Shown here: piece by piece, positions 1-8,145 of the stretch
How the letters are laid out: each line of letters opens with the position of its first letter
Position numbering within the stretch: the stretch's first letter is position 1
From: Chrysochromulina tobinii
Taxonomy: Eukaryota > Haptophyta > Prymnesiales > Chrysochromulinaceae
Length of the DNA: 14,360 nt
Assembly: GCA_001275005.1 (NCBI GenBank)
Contig: JWZX01001496.1
Coordinates: forward strand, 1-14,360
Direction of reading: 5' to 3'
Position numbers and translations under genes: made by a program
The notes under the pieces: generated by a model
Database searches by the model: none
The model's input: only the letters and a program-made list of their open reading frames with translations
What the model was told of the DNA's origin: nothing

Positions 1-1035
1 CACTGCCATGGTGGCCGTGGCAACCGGTGGCACAGCACCGCCATCGCTCCGGTCCAAGGCCAAGGAGCCCGCAGCGTTCTCGGCTTCACCCGTGCCCTCT
101 GGGCCATCGCTCTCCTGGCCGGGCGCTCTGCCCACCAACGGCGCGCTGCTTCTGCGGCCGTTGGAGGCAGCACTGACTGCGCCGGTGCTCGCAGCCGACG
201 AGACGGAAATTCGGCCTCCGCGCCGGCTGCCTCGATTGGCTGAAAGACTGAGCGGGGTAACGGCCATCGCGCGAGACGCACGCCCCCCCCCCCCTCCCGC
301 GTCCTCGGTTGCCGACCCCTCGACGGCTGGGTCTGTCACTGTCTCGGCCTCCACCGTCTCTACCGTAGCCTCCTCCACACTGGCTGCAGGCACCGCCGCC
401 TCTCGTGCCGCGTCTGAGATCGCCTCGTCATCAGCTGCTGCGCCCTGGGCCACGCTCGCGCCAGAGCTGATGCCACGCTCACGGCGTGACACGCCGAGCC
501 GCCGGCTCACGCCCGCGTGCACAGCCGCTGCCGCTGCCGAAGTTGCACTGCCCTGCTGCTGCTGCCGCCGCTCCTCACTGCTAGGCGAGCGTCTGCGCGG
601 CGACTGCACCGTTGCCTCTGCCGCGGCCGCGGCCCGCACGGCGCCATTTGGCTCAGCTGCAGGCGGCGTGGGCGCAGGCGGCGAGGGTGCCGGCGCCATC
701 AGTGACATGTCTTCCGCAAGCTGCAGAAGCGAGGCATCGAGCTCTTCGGAGACGAGCAGCTCGAGCTCATTCGGGTTGATCTTGCAGATGCGGCCGCCCA
801 GATCAATCTCGACCTGCCGCCCGATGGATATGACGGTGCCCTCTTGCCCTGCGCACCAGCTCGCCGTCCTCGGGCCCAGCTTGACACGCACCTGCGCCCC
901 AGCTGCGAACTGTTCGGCCGCACGGGCGCCGGAACGATCACGCTCGCCGGAGCGCCGGCGGCCAATGGTGCGCGCTTCCTGACTCAAGGGTACCGCCGAG
1001 GGCGCGTGCTCGAGATCGTTGTTCGCGTCTATCAT
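1..1035 (-). CDS. KOW/SH3-barrel-like protein, 3' end beyond window
   Basis: The minus-strand frame starting at ATG 1035 stays open for 345 codons to the window edge, so the C-terminus is missing. Residues about 42-95 read like a small KOW/Tudor/SH3-type beta barrel: FAAGAQVRVKLGPR, then GQEGTVISIGRQVEIDLGG and ICKINPNELELL. Such modules usually bind RNA, nucleoprotein or partner proteins; the exact family is not recognised. A short Arg/Ser stretch (23-40) precedes it. A long disordered tail follows, with a Pro/Ala segment, an RRRSPSSEERRQQQQ patch, and an acidic Val/Glu/Thr-rich segment (about 225-260) before a Gly run encoded by a 12-C homopolymer at 283-294. The opposite strand is also open but gives only Ser/Ala/Cys low complexity, so it is taken as the mirror. 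The gene is divergent from the SAM gene. The frame and start are fairly sure; the function is an inference. Confidence 0.6.
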   Translation of the reverse strand, partial: MIDANNDLEHAPSAVPLSQEARTIGRRRSGERDRSGARAAEQFAAGAQVRVKLGPRTASWCAGQEGTVISIGRQVEIDLGGRICKINPNELELLVSEELDASLLQLAEDMSLMAPAPSPPAPTPPAAEPNGAVRAAAAAEATVQSPRRRSPSSEERRQQQQGSATSAAAAAVHAGVSRRLGVSRRERGISSGASVAQGAAADDEAISDAAREAAVPAASVEEATVETVEAETVTDPAVEGSATEDAGGGGGRASRAMAVTPLSLSANRGSRRGGRISVSSAASTGAVSAASNGRRSSAPLVGRAPGQESDGPEGTGEAENAAGSLALDRSDGGAVPPVATATMAV

Positions 1036-1291
1036 GGGACCACGTGTTTCGCGCTGAAAGAGGCGGTCCGGCGGGCAAGAAGCACGTTCCGAAAGATGGC
1101 CGATTCGGTCCAAGTTTGAGTTCCCTGTCGAACTCTTGTTGTGCTTCTCTGGCGCCGGACTGGCGGAAAATGTGCATGTCGCTGGTGCGCTGAGAGGATA
1201 CATGTACGATGCCCGCAGGGGGCGGAACCGCTGATACAATGTACCGGTATGAGGAAAATGTACAAGAGCGGTCCCCTCCCAATAAGCTCCC
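1036..1291. promoter_or_regulatory. Divergent intergenic region between the KOW-like and SAM genes
   Basis: This 256-bp spacer separates two start codons pointing away from each other, so it should hold both promoters. I see no convincing TATA box. It could be longer if the SAM protein begins at ATG 1427 or 1487 rather than 1292. The regulatory role is inferred only from gene arrangement. Confidence 0.3.
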
Positions 1292-1984
1292 ATGTCCTCC
1301 GGTACTCCGGCCAGCACACCATGGCACCCTCAGCAGTACTCCGATCCTCGTGAGTTTTCCGTCTTCGCCCGAAACGGTCAAGTTTGTCTTCTTTGGCGGC
1401 ACAATGCGCTCTGGCTTGGCGGCACAATGCGCTCTGGCTATGCAAAGGACCCGTACGACAGGCATGTCCCTCCAACGCACCGCGGCATGGCCAAAACGTT
1501 GGTTGTGACAGCATCGCCATCGACCACGTATGGTTTCGAGGGTCCCCACGAGCAGCAACCACTGGCCACGCATCTGTGGACGCAGGAGGATGTGCAGGTT
1601 TGGCTCTTTGAGTCGGGTGTAGGTGATTGTGCTTCCTACTTCGCGGCCAAAAAGGTGGATGGACGAGCACTGTTGAAGCTTCGGCCTGTCGACTTGGGCG
1701 CCGAGCTTGGACTCAAGGATGAGGAGGCACAGCTGCGCGTGTGCGCCGCCCTCTCCCCTCTCAAGGAGCGCTCGCGGAGCTCCTTTTCGGACGGCACCCC
1801 GCCCGCCAATATTGGGGATGGCGCCGACGAGGTGAGCGAGCTCCGAAGACAGCTCGTCGAGGCGCACGCAAAGATTGCCCAACTCGAGCAGCAGCAAGAA
1901 GTATACTACTGGCAAGGCTGGGCGGATGCGGAGGTGGAGCATGGGGTGGAGCAGGGCCGGATCCCGCGATCCGCGTTGCGTTGA
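1292..1984 (+). CDS. SAM-domain protein with C-terminal coiled coil
   Basis: This 230-residue reading frame contains a recognisable sterile alpha motif at residues about 93-155. The signature parts are WTQEDVQVWLFESGVG (helix 1), YFAAKKVDGRALLKL (the conserved F..xx.DG..LL.L core) and VDLGAELGLKDEEAQLRV (the DL...LG end). SAM domains mediate homo- or hetero-oligomerisation and sometimes RNA binding. After a Ser/Pro/Gly linker, residues 178-205 (DEVSELRRQLVEAHAKIAQL onward) form a heptad-like coiled coil rich in Glu, Leu and Gln, which fits a small scaffold or adaptor. The N-terminal 65 residues are uncertain: a 23-bp tandem duplication lies there, and in-frame ATGs at 1427 and 1487 could be the true start. 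The SAM call is strong; the start is weak and the partner unknown. Confidence 0.7.
   Translation: MSSGTPASTPWHPQQYSDPREFSVFARNGQVCLLWRHNALWLGGTMRSGYAKDPYDRHVPPTHRGMAKTLVVTASPSTTYGFEGPHEQQPLATHLWTQEDVQVWLFESGVGDCASYFAAKKVDGRALLKLRPVDLGAELGLKDEEAQLRVCAALSPLKERSRSSFSDGTPPANIGDGADEVSELRRQLVEAHAKIAQLEQQQEVYYWQGWADAEVEHGVEQGRIPRSALR
1393..1438. repeat. Perfect 23-bp tandem duplication
   Basis: Positions 1393-1415 and 1416-1438 are identical (each begins ttggcggcacaatgcg and ends ctctggc). Because 23 is not a multiple of three, the two copies are read in different frames if the region is translated. This suggests either a recent slippage event or that the stretch is 5' untranslated sequence. Confidence 0.9.
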
Positions 1985-2772
1985 GAGGCCTTGAGCTATT
2001 GTAACTACTCGTACATGTACTAGTCAGAACAAGAACACGCTGCCATGATTGTGTTTTCAGCGCACACTCAAGGGGCACAGTCTCCAGATCAGGATAAGAT
2101 CAGGAACAGCGGATGGTGTGTAAGCCGGACGAATGGTATCTCGCTCGTCGACCGGGCCGTAACGACTAACGTGGCCGGTGCGCTATTCGTTCTCGTCCTT
2201 GCCGTTTTCCTGGCGCGGTTACGCGGGGCACGTAACTTCTACCGCCCGTCAGAGTGGACCGGTGCGTCTTCTAACTTCTCTCTTTTTCGTCGCAAGACGC
2301 AAGTTTCGTTCGTCTCAAGGTTCGTCTGACCCTCTTCGAAGTGTGAACGTGTGAACCGCGTGAGTGTCCCGGTTCCAACCCGGTGTGTACTTACCGTCGC
2401 AAGGGGAGGGGACATCGACCGGGCGGAGCTGTCGTGTCGCCAGCGCAACCTTGTTTTCTCATTCTCGCGGGTGAGTAGTTTCCCTCAAATTTCCTCCAAG
2501 TGACGCGAGTTGTGCCCAGCCCCTCTTTTCTCATTGTGAAGGGGGGCTCCCAAGCAAGCTAAACAAGCTAATTAGTCGACACACACAAGTACCTAAACCA
2601 GCGCAACCGAGTACCCCTGTAGCCAACGGGGTAGGAAAGGGTGGGCGGAGAAGGAGCTTGCTTGCTTGCTTGCTTGGGGGCTCCCCCGCCGTGCGCCGGC
2701 GCCGGGCCGACTCCCCTGTGGGGAAAACGGGGAGGAGTGAGTTGTGCCGCACCGCCCGCCGCCGCCGCGGGG
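1985..2772. other. Gene-free spacer upstream of the PAP/hydrolase gene
   Basis: No reading frame here has a recognisable domain. The stretch contains a perfect 10-bp palindrome gtacatgtac at 2011-2020, about 30 bp after the SAM-gene stop, and a pyrimidine-rich section near 2270-2300. An 11-bp inverted pair cccaagcaagc (about 2549-2559) faces the (GCTT)5 microsatellite at 2656-2676. A C/G-rich imperfect hairpin lies near 2711-2735. A short open frame at 2045-2329 has one hydrophobic stretch but no other support. The last part is presumably promoter and 5' leader for the gene starting at 2773. Confidence 0.4.
2656..2675. repeat. (GCTT)5 tetranucleotide microsatellite
   Basis: Five exact GCTT units lie in the presumed leader of the PAP/hydrolase gene, about 100 bp before its ATG. 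The downstream flank gcttgggggctccc is partly complementary to ggctcccaagcaagc near 2546-2560, so a stem of about 11 bp with a loop of about 110 nt is possible. Confidence 0.85.
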
Positions 2773-4456
2773 ATGAGGGTGTCCCTTTTTTCTCTTCTCC
2801 TTTGCACTCCGGTGTCCGTGGCTTTGCGTTCGGCAACTCCGCCATATTCGCGGCCACTGCGGGCACCGTGTGCCCCGGTGCTCTCCGTCTCAGCAGTACA
2901 CGAGGAGAACGCACTCCTGGCGCTCCTCGAGGGCTCCACACGAGGCAAGGGCCTTTCATCCGCCGACAAGGCGGAGGTCTTCCGCCTCGCCACAATACTG
3001 GAGGAGCGCGGCGCATCGGGTGACGACACTAACGCCTCGCCGCTCCTGCCTGGTCGCTGGCGTGTGCTCTTCCAGGGCAAGCCCGGCGAGGACGTCGAGA
3101 TCTTCTCGGTCCAGAGCTGGCGCAGCTACCTTTCTGGCACTGGCCCGAGTCCTATCCAAAATCTGGTGTCATCCTCCGGATCGGTTAGCCGCCTCTATCA
3201 GGTCCTAGAGGTACGATGGCGAACGCCATCGCCCCTCAGCGCGCAAAGACTCGACTGCCCTTGCCTATGGCCTGTGCCTAATAGTTCTCAAATCCCCTCG
3301 GAGCCTTCGAGTCTCGCCGTCGCAGCTCAACGGTTCCTCGCCAAGGATAAACAACGTCGTCGACTTCTCGCCTCGCGCCGTCATCGCCATCGAGGCGGCG
3401 CTCGACGGCAAGCCGCAGGCGAATCGGCTTGGCTTCCGCTTCACCGGCGGCCGAGTGCTGCTGCGCGCCCTTTGGCGAGGCACACTCTCGCTGCCATACC
3501 CCGTTCCGTTCGACCTACTCGGTGACAATGCGAAGGGGTGGCTACAGACTGACTACCTCTCGCCATCGCTGCGCCTGTCGCGCGGCAACAAGGGCTCGCT
3601 CTTCGTGCTCGTGCCCGAGAGCGAGCCAGATGACCCCGAGCTAGAGAAGCTTCTGACGCCACCGCCGCCGCCGCCGCCGCCGACGCCGCCCGAGTCGTTG
3701 TCGCGGGATCCCGTGCTCATCTGCCCGGCGCAGTTCGGGACGGCAAAAGACTACAGCGAGCTCGTCGACGCGCTGCGCGCTCGCGGCCACCCGGTGAGCG
3801 TCACCCCACTCGCGTTCACCGACTGGCTACGGCTCGTGCCCGCGGCGCTCACGCCCGAGTACTGGAAATGCGAGCTGGCGCCCGAGACAGCGCTCCCTTT
3901 CTACTTCGAGGCGCTCGACAGGGCTGTTGACGAGCTTGCAAGCGGCCCATTCGCGGGGCGGCCTATCCATCTGGTGGCCCACTCCATTGGAGGGTGGATA
4001 GTGCGCGCCTACCTTGGAGCTCTGAGCGCCGAGAAGCGTGCCGCCTTCGCCTCCCTTGTGACCCTCGGCACTCCACACACGCCGCCGCCCGAGGGCTTTC
4101 TGCGCACCATCGACCAGACGCGTGGCCTGCTGCGCTATGTCGAGGAGCGCTACCCGGGCGCATACCACAAGGAGCTCCGCTACCTGACCGTCGGCAGCCG
4201 CGCGGTACGAGGTGCGCTGAAGCCCGAGCTCGGGGCGCTACTTGCAACTGCGAGCTACCTGCCGCTGTGCGGCGATGCGTTCGCTGAGGGCGATGGTATC
4301 ACGCCCATCGGCTGCGCGCATCTTGAGGGCGCCGAGCAGCGCGAGGTCGATGCCTTCCACATCGCCTTCGTCCCCGGCAGCGGCACGCGGCTGCTCGGCA
4401 CACCTTGGTACGGCTCGCCCACGGTCATTGAGCAGTGGGTCGACTTTTTGGGTTAG
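2773..4456 (+). CDS. Plastid PAP/fibrillin domain fused to alpha/beta-hydrolase (lipase-like)
   Basis: The model is two exons (2773-3210 and 3326-4456) giving 522 residues. Residues 1-18 are a hydrophobic signal peptide (MRVSLFSLLLCTPVSVA), followed by a Ser/Pro/Arg-rich stretch like a plastid transit segment. Residues about 44-245 are a PAP/fibrillin domain: LLPGRWRVLFQG, then LYQVLE joined by splicing to LNGSSPRINNVVDF, then GWLQTDYLSPSLRLSRG and KGSLFVLVPE. Proteins of this family sit on plastoglobules and thylakoids and bind lipids. A Pro-rich linker (258-268) leads to an alpha/beta-hydrolase (275-522). Its probable nucleophile elbow is AHSIGGW (S366), with D469 (EGDGITP) and H491 (DAFHIAF) as the likely triad, suggesting an esterase or lipase on plastid lipids. 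Splicing in phase 0 restores the classical PAP core, which supports the intron. The substrate is unknown. A stop TAG ends the gene, so TAG is a normal stop codon here. Confidence 0.85.
3211..3325 (+). other. GT-AG intron, 115 bp, phase 0
   Basis: The donor is gag|gtacga and the acceptor is gccgtcgcag|ctc. Both exon ends are phase 0, and joining them gives LYQVLE-LNGSSPRINNVVDF, the expected PAP/fibrillin core. Without removal, the upstream frame runs on into unrelated sequence. Later AG positions (for example at the aag before gataaac) would put the downstream exon in the wrong phase. Confidence 0.8.
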
Positions 4457-4877
4457 CGCGCATATCCGGCCTGTTTAAGGCCTGTGTATATAATGGCGTA
4501 TTCGATCCATCTCATTCGATCCCCGCGTTTTCGGTATATAGTGAAACTCCGGCTGAGTGAGGAGCCGAGCCCCAACTCCGAGCCCCCTACGAGCCCCCCC
4601 ACTACGCGGCCGCGCCACAGCTTTCACGCGTCGTCAAGAATTGACCCGACCCCGGCGCTCGCGCCCCGGCGCGGCCACACAGGAGGCTACATGCGTGCCG
4701 GGACAAGGTGGGTACCCAAAAACACCGGGGGGAGCCGGACACACAAGACCGAGGCCCCGACACGCGAATCTCATGACAGAAAACGCATGTGTGTTCAGCT
4801 CGGCGCCTCTTCAGAGGAGTCAACGAGAAGTCGGTGTGCTCTCGGCTGCGCTGCTGTGCCTGCGCTGCGCTGCACAC
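4457..4877 (+). promoter_or_regulatory. Intergenic spacer with TATA-like boxes upstream of the PH-Sec6 gene
   Basis: Twelve bases after the upstream stop there is a hairpin ggcct-gttta-aggcc (4468-4482). It is followed directly by tatataat (4487-4494) and a second tatata (4535-4540), the only convincing TATA-like motifs in the window. If the first is used, transcription would start near 4515-4525 and leave a leader of about 350 nt, rich in C and G, with an out-of-frame ATG at 4691. The long frame from 4557 opens with GTG rather than ATG, and its Pro/Arg-rich first part looks untranslated. In-frame ATGs occur at 4773, 4878 and 4905. Confidence 0.45.
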
Positions 4878-7800
4878 ATGTCATGGTTGACAACCCGGAC
4901 ATCGATGTCGAATATCGATGATCATAGGGCGTTCGAAATGCTAGCTGCGGGCCACTGGTTCCTTAAGCACCGCTCCAATGGCGAGACGCCGCATCGCCGC
5001 TTCGTGTACACAGAAGGCCATTCCATCTGCTGGGCGACCACGGAAAAGCGCAAGGGCAAGATTGGCATGTTGGCCGCAACCGAGGGAGCCAACTTGCTCG
5101 TCGTGCCTGGCGCGGCCACGGCCGTGCTGGCTAGCAAGAAGCAAATCAGGGATCCCAATCGCCTCTTCTCAATCATTGGGGCCACGCGCAGCCTCGACCT
5201 CGAAGCGGAGAGCGAGGCTGAGCGCCATCTGTGGGTGCGCGCCTTCGCCGCTTTCGTGAAGCTGCACACGGCGGATAAATTGGAAGCCTCCACTTTGCTG
5301 CTGCCCACAGCCAAGGGTCCAAAGGATGACGCGCTGCGTGCAGCCCTCGGCAGCGAAGCCCTCGGCATCCGCAAGGGCGCCGCTCTGGGCGGCGGCGCGG
5401 ACTACGACGATGCGGGTGGCGTGCATGCTCGCCTTGCTGATGCCGAGGGAGTCAAGTTTCCGCGACTGAGCGCAACGCTGCTGGTGCTCACGGGCGACCT
5501 CCGCGGCCGCTGGCAGCTGTTCGACATCGAGCTCATCGAGGGCGAGCTGCGGTCGAACGGGCGCGGCGTCTTGCCTCTACGCTACGTCGGCGGGCTTGGG
5601 ATGACGGGGGGAGAGGCCGATGAGTACGCGGACGAGGCGGACGAGGCGGGCGAGGACTCGGAGGAGCTCACGGCTGCGGGCGCGATGCGCCTGATGAAGG
5701 TTGAGTTGAAGCTGCGGCTTCGTTTGGGCGGAAAGGAAGACCGGACGCAAGGGCGCAAGGACGCAAGGAAGCAAATGAGCAAGGACGAGGGCAGCAGCGC
5801 GCCCGAGGGTCCGCTCGACCTAGTTCTGCGCGTGCCTCAGTCGCTGGCGAAGCTCTGGCACACGTGCCTGAAACGTTCGATGACGCTGCTCGAAGACCTG
5901 GACTCTGCGGGAGGGGGCCCACTCGCGCCTCCGACGCAGGTGCATCTGCTGCCACTCCGGCGCGAAGTCGTCGAGATGGAGCTCAATAATCTCTTCGCGG
6001 ACGCCTTCGAGGCGTGTGCAAGCTCGGCCGGGGAGGCCTACGCGGCGCTCGATCCTCTCTTGAAGGCGTGCGTGGACAAGATGAAGGCCGCTGCCTGCAC
6101 GCTGCCACCGCGAAGGGACCTCTTCGTAGCCTACGCGGACGGTGTGCATCACCGTATGATCAACATCTTCCAGGTGCTGCTGGTGCGGTACGACTTGGAT
6201 CGTGCGTACCTGGACACGGACGGGCAGGAGACCAAGGAGGCGCAAGGCCATCACGAGGCTCTCGAGCCCGCACTCATGCTCGGGCTCATTGGCTGGGCCA
6301 GGAGGTACGAAGAGCGGATGGAGGCGGTCGGCGCGGGCGCGGGTCGGAAGCTGCTTGCTCCAGAGGCGAGCGAGGCTCTCATCTCGGCGTATCTGCACGC
6401 GTGCCGCGTGCTGACCAAGCAGTGGGCGACGAACATCGTCTTCGTCGAGAAGCAGCAGATGTTTAGCAATGAGAAGGGGGGGGGACGCTCGCCGGAAAAG
6501 CAGAACGCCCGAATGGAGCTCTCGCAAGGACTCGTTAGGATGCCTGGAGAGGGTGGGCAGGAGCTCTGGTTCACCGAGCTTCACATGGACCTCTTCCGCA
6601 TCGTGCATGAGCACATCGAGCTCGGCATCGGCACGGGCATCGAGGTGGTCCTCTTCAATGTGATCATCGCGCAGGCCGATTTCCTCGTTGACGTACAGAA
6701 CGAGATCCTGCGCTGTATCCGCAGCGATTGGCGCTCGATCGGCTTCGTCTACCTGTGCTCGCTGATCAACAACTGCCAGCGCTGCGCCGAGCTCTGGGGC
6801 AACGCCATCAAGAGCTCCAAGTCTCAACGCTCGCCCCTCTCCGAGGCGCTCGCTGCCAACCTGCATCTAGGCTACGTGGCTGACGGGTTCGTCAACTTGG
6901 GCTTTGCGGCGATGCAACTCTCCTCGCATCGCGTCCTCGCGCTCCTGGAGGTACCAATCGCAGCGCTCTTTCGGAAAGGCTCACGGCACTCGCCCGAGGC
7001 GATGGCGGCGCTCGTGGACCAAAGGCTGAGCATCATCACCGACGGCGTCGCAAGCTCGCACGCCCCGCGCGCGGCGGCCATCTGCCTCGAGCAGCTGATG
7101 TGCTCGTATGGGGTGATGCTCTTCCTAAGCGACCTTCACGACCGGGCACATTTCACTCCCGAGACGCCCCCGACCCTAGCCGCCGACCTCGACGCCTTCG
7201 ACGGGCTCATGGCAAGGCACTGCAGCACGAGCAGCACCTATGGGCGCAATCGTACGGTGGCGCGGGCGCGCGCTGCGGCGCTGCATCGTCTACTCAGCCA
7301 GGTGCTCGCCTTTCTCGAGACCGTCCTCACACCAGGCTCCGAATTGGCATCGTACAAGGCGCCTGTCAAGGCGGACGCCGATGCCGCCGTCTTCACGAGA
7401 TCTTTACAAGCTCAAGCAAGCGGCGAGCTCTCCTCCTCCACGGGCGACCCGATCGTCGACGCAGCCGCGCGGCTGCGCTTGCAGCAACCTTCGCTCACGC
7501 GCGAGCTGCTCGGCCAGCTGCTCAAAAAGTGCTCGAAGGAAGGCCATCAAAAATCGGTCGGCCTTCAATAGCTGCTCAAAGGGAAAGGCAGATTTGAGAT
7601 CATCTTGGATCAGTGCGATGCGGCGGTGCAGGCGGAGTTGGGCGGAGTCGTCCTTGCGAGCGTGGGCGAACATGGAGGAAAGAAGGAGCGTCCTCTCGAG
7701 CGTCGGCCGTCTCTCGGCGGAGGGGGCAGCACAGCGATGGCTTCTCTCCATCCTGCGGCAGCGGGTTCGGGCTCGAAGGAGGATGTGCAAGAGGGGCAGG

Positions 7801-7982
7801 CCGCGTGCGCCCACTTCTTCTCGCTTGTGGCCGAGGCCATCGAGCTTGGCAACAAGTTCTCGGTCGTGCGGCTGCTCGAGCTGCAGCAGTCGGCGGCAAC
7901 CCGTAGGGTTGCAGCTCGTGCGGCCTCATCAGCCTCGGCTGGGCATGCCTCGGCCCCGCCTCGCTGGTGGGACAGCAAGTAA
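4878..7982 (+). CDS. PH-domain protein with Sec6-type exocyst C-terminus
   Basis: The preferred model joins 4878-7528 with 7592-7982 (1013 residues). Residues about 16-131 are a PH domain (GHWFLKHRS...HRRFVYTEG...ICWAT, ending ERHLWVRAFAAFV with the conserved Trp119). Residues about 197-335 look like a second, expanded PH-like fold (RWQLFDIELIEGELR ... LDLVLRVPQSLAKLWHTCL) interrupted by acidic and Lys/Arg-rich inserts. From about 359 the protein is helical and resembles Sec6/EXOC3, the exocyst subunit that tethers secretory vesicles at the plasma membrane: LIGWARRYEERMEAVG, MDLFRIVHEHIELG and VYLCSLINNCQRCAEL. A PH domain on a Sec6 subunit would add direct phosphoinositide contact, an inference. 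An in-frame TAG at 7569 would stop the protein at 897 residues. The following 136 codons have strongly GC-ending codons, so a 63-bp intron over the TAG is favoured. The start could also be 4773 or 4905. Confidence 0.6.
7529..7591 (+). other. Candidate 63-bp intron containing in-frame TAG
   Basis: The donor is aaaaa|gtgctcg and the acceptor is gaaaggcag|attt, both phase 2. Removal joins LLGQLLKK to FEIILDQCDAAVQ and deletes TAG 7569-7571. The interval has A/T-ending codons if read in frame, unlike both flanks. At 63 bp it is a multiple of three, so retaining it would not shift the frame but would end the protein at the TAG. It lacks a clear pyrimidine tract, so this is a hypothesis. Confidence 0.4.
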
Positions 7983-8145
7983 GCCAGATATACGATAGCA
8001 GACAGAAAGATTTTTCTCACAACACGTTCACAGCCGACACTGCACCTTGAAAATGTGCTCGGTCATCAAGCGACGCGCCGCGGCGGGCGCGTGCGCACAT
8101 GCGTCTCTACCATGTACAGCGTGAAAGGGCGGCCATACCGACGCC

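Noticed and set aside
8-982. Plus-strand open frame of 324 codons
   Set aside because: The product is Ser/Ala/Pro/Cys low complexity with no domain, and it is antisense to the minus-strand frame with a KOW-like fold.
938-1942. Long minus-strand open frame overlapping the SAM gene
   Set aside because: It is antisense to a clear SAM domain, and its product has no recognisable domain and is Arg/Cys/His-rich as expected of a shadow frame.
2045-2329. 94-codon plus-strand frame with one hydrophobic stretch (VAGALFVLVLAVFL)
   Set aside because: Codon ends are not GC-biased like the real genes, no family is recognised, and a single hydrophobic run can arise by chance. It is kept only as part of the intergenic description.
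2368-2384. B-box-like sequence (ggttccaacc) suggesting a tRNA
   Set aside because: The key purine of the T-loop is missing, and no acceptor or anticodon stem can be built around it.
5820-6866. 348-codon minus-strand frame
   Set aside because: It is fully antisense to the Sec6-like region and rich in Arg, Leu and His with no domain; it is a typical shadow in GC-rich DNA.
7554-7571. A 15-nt GT...AG micro-intron (gtcggc to aatag) removing the stop
   Set aside because: 15 nt is far below the intron sizes seen in this window and in algae generally; the 63-bp alternative is more plausible.
7240-7998. 252-codon plus-strand frame over the end of the PH-Sec6 gene
   Set aside because: The product is Ser/Arg/Cys-rich low complexity and in another frame than the GC-ending codons.
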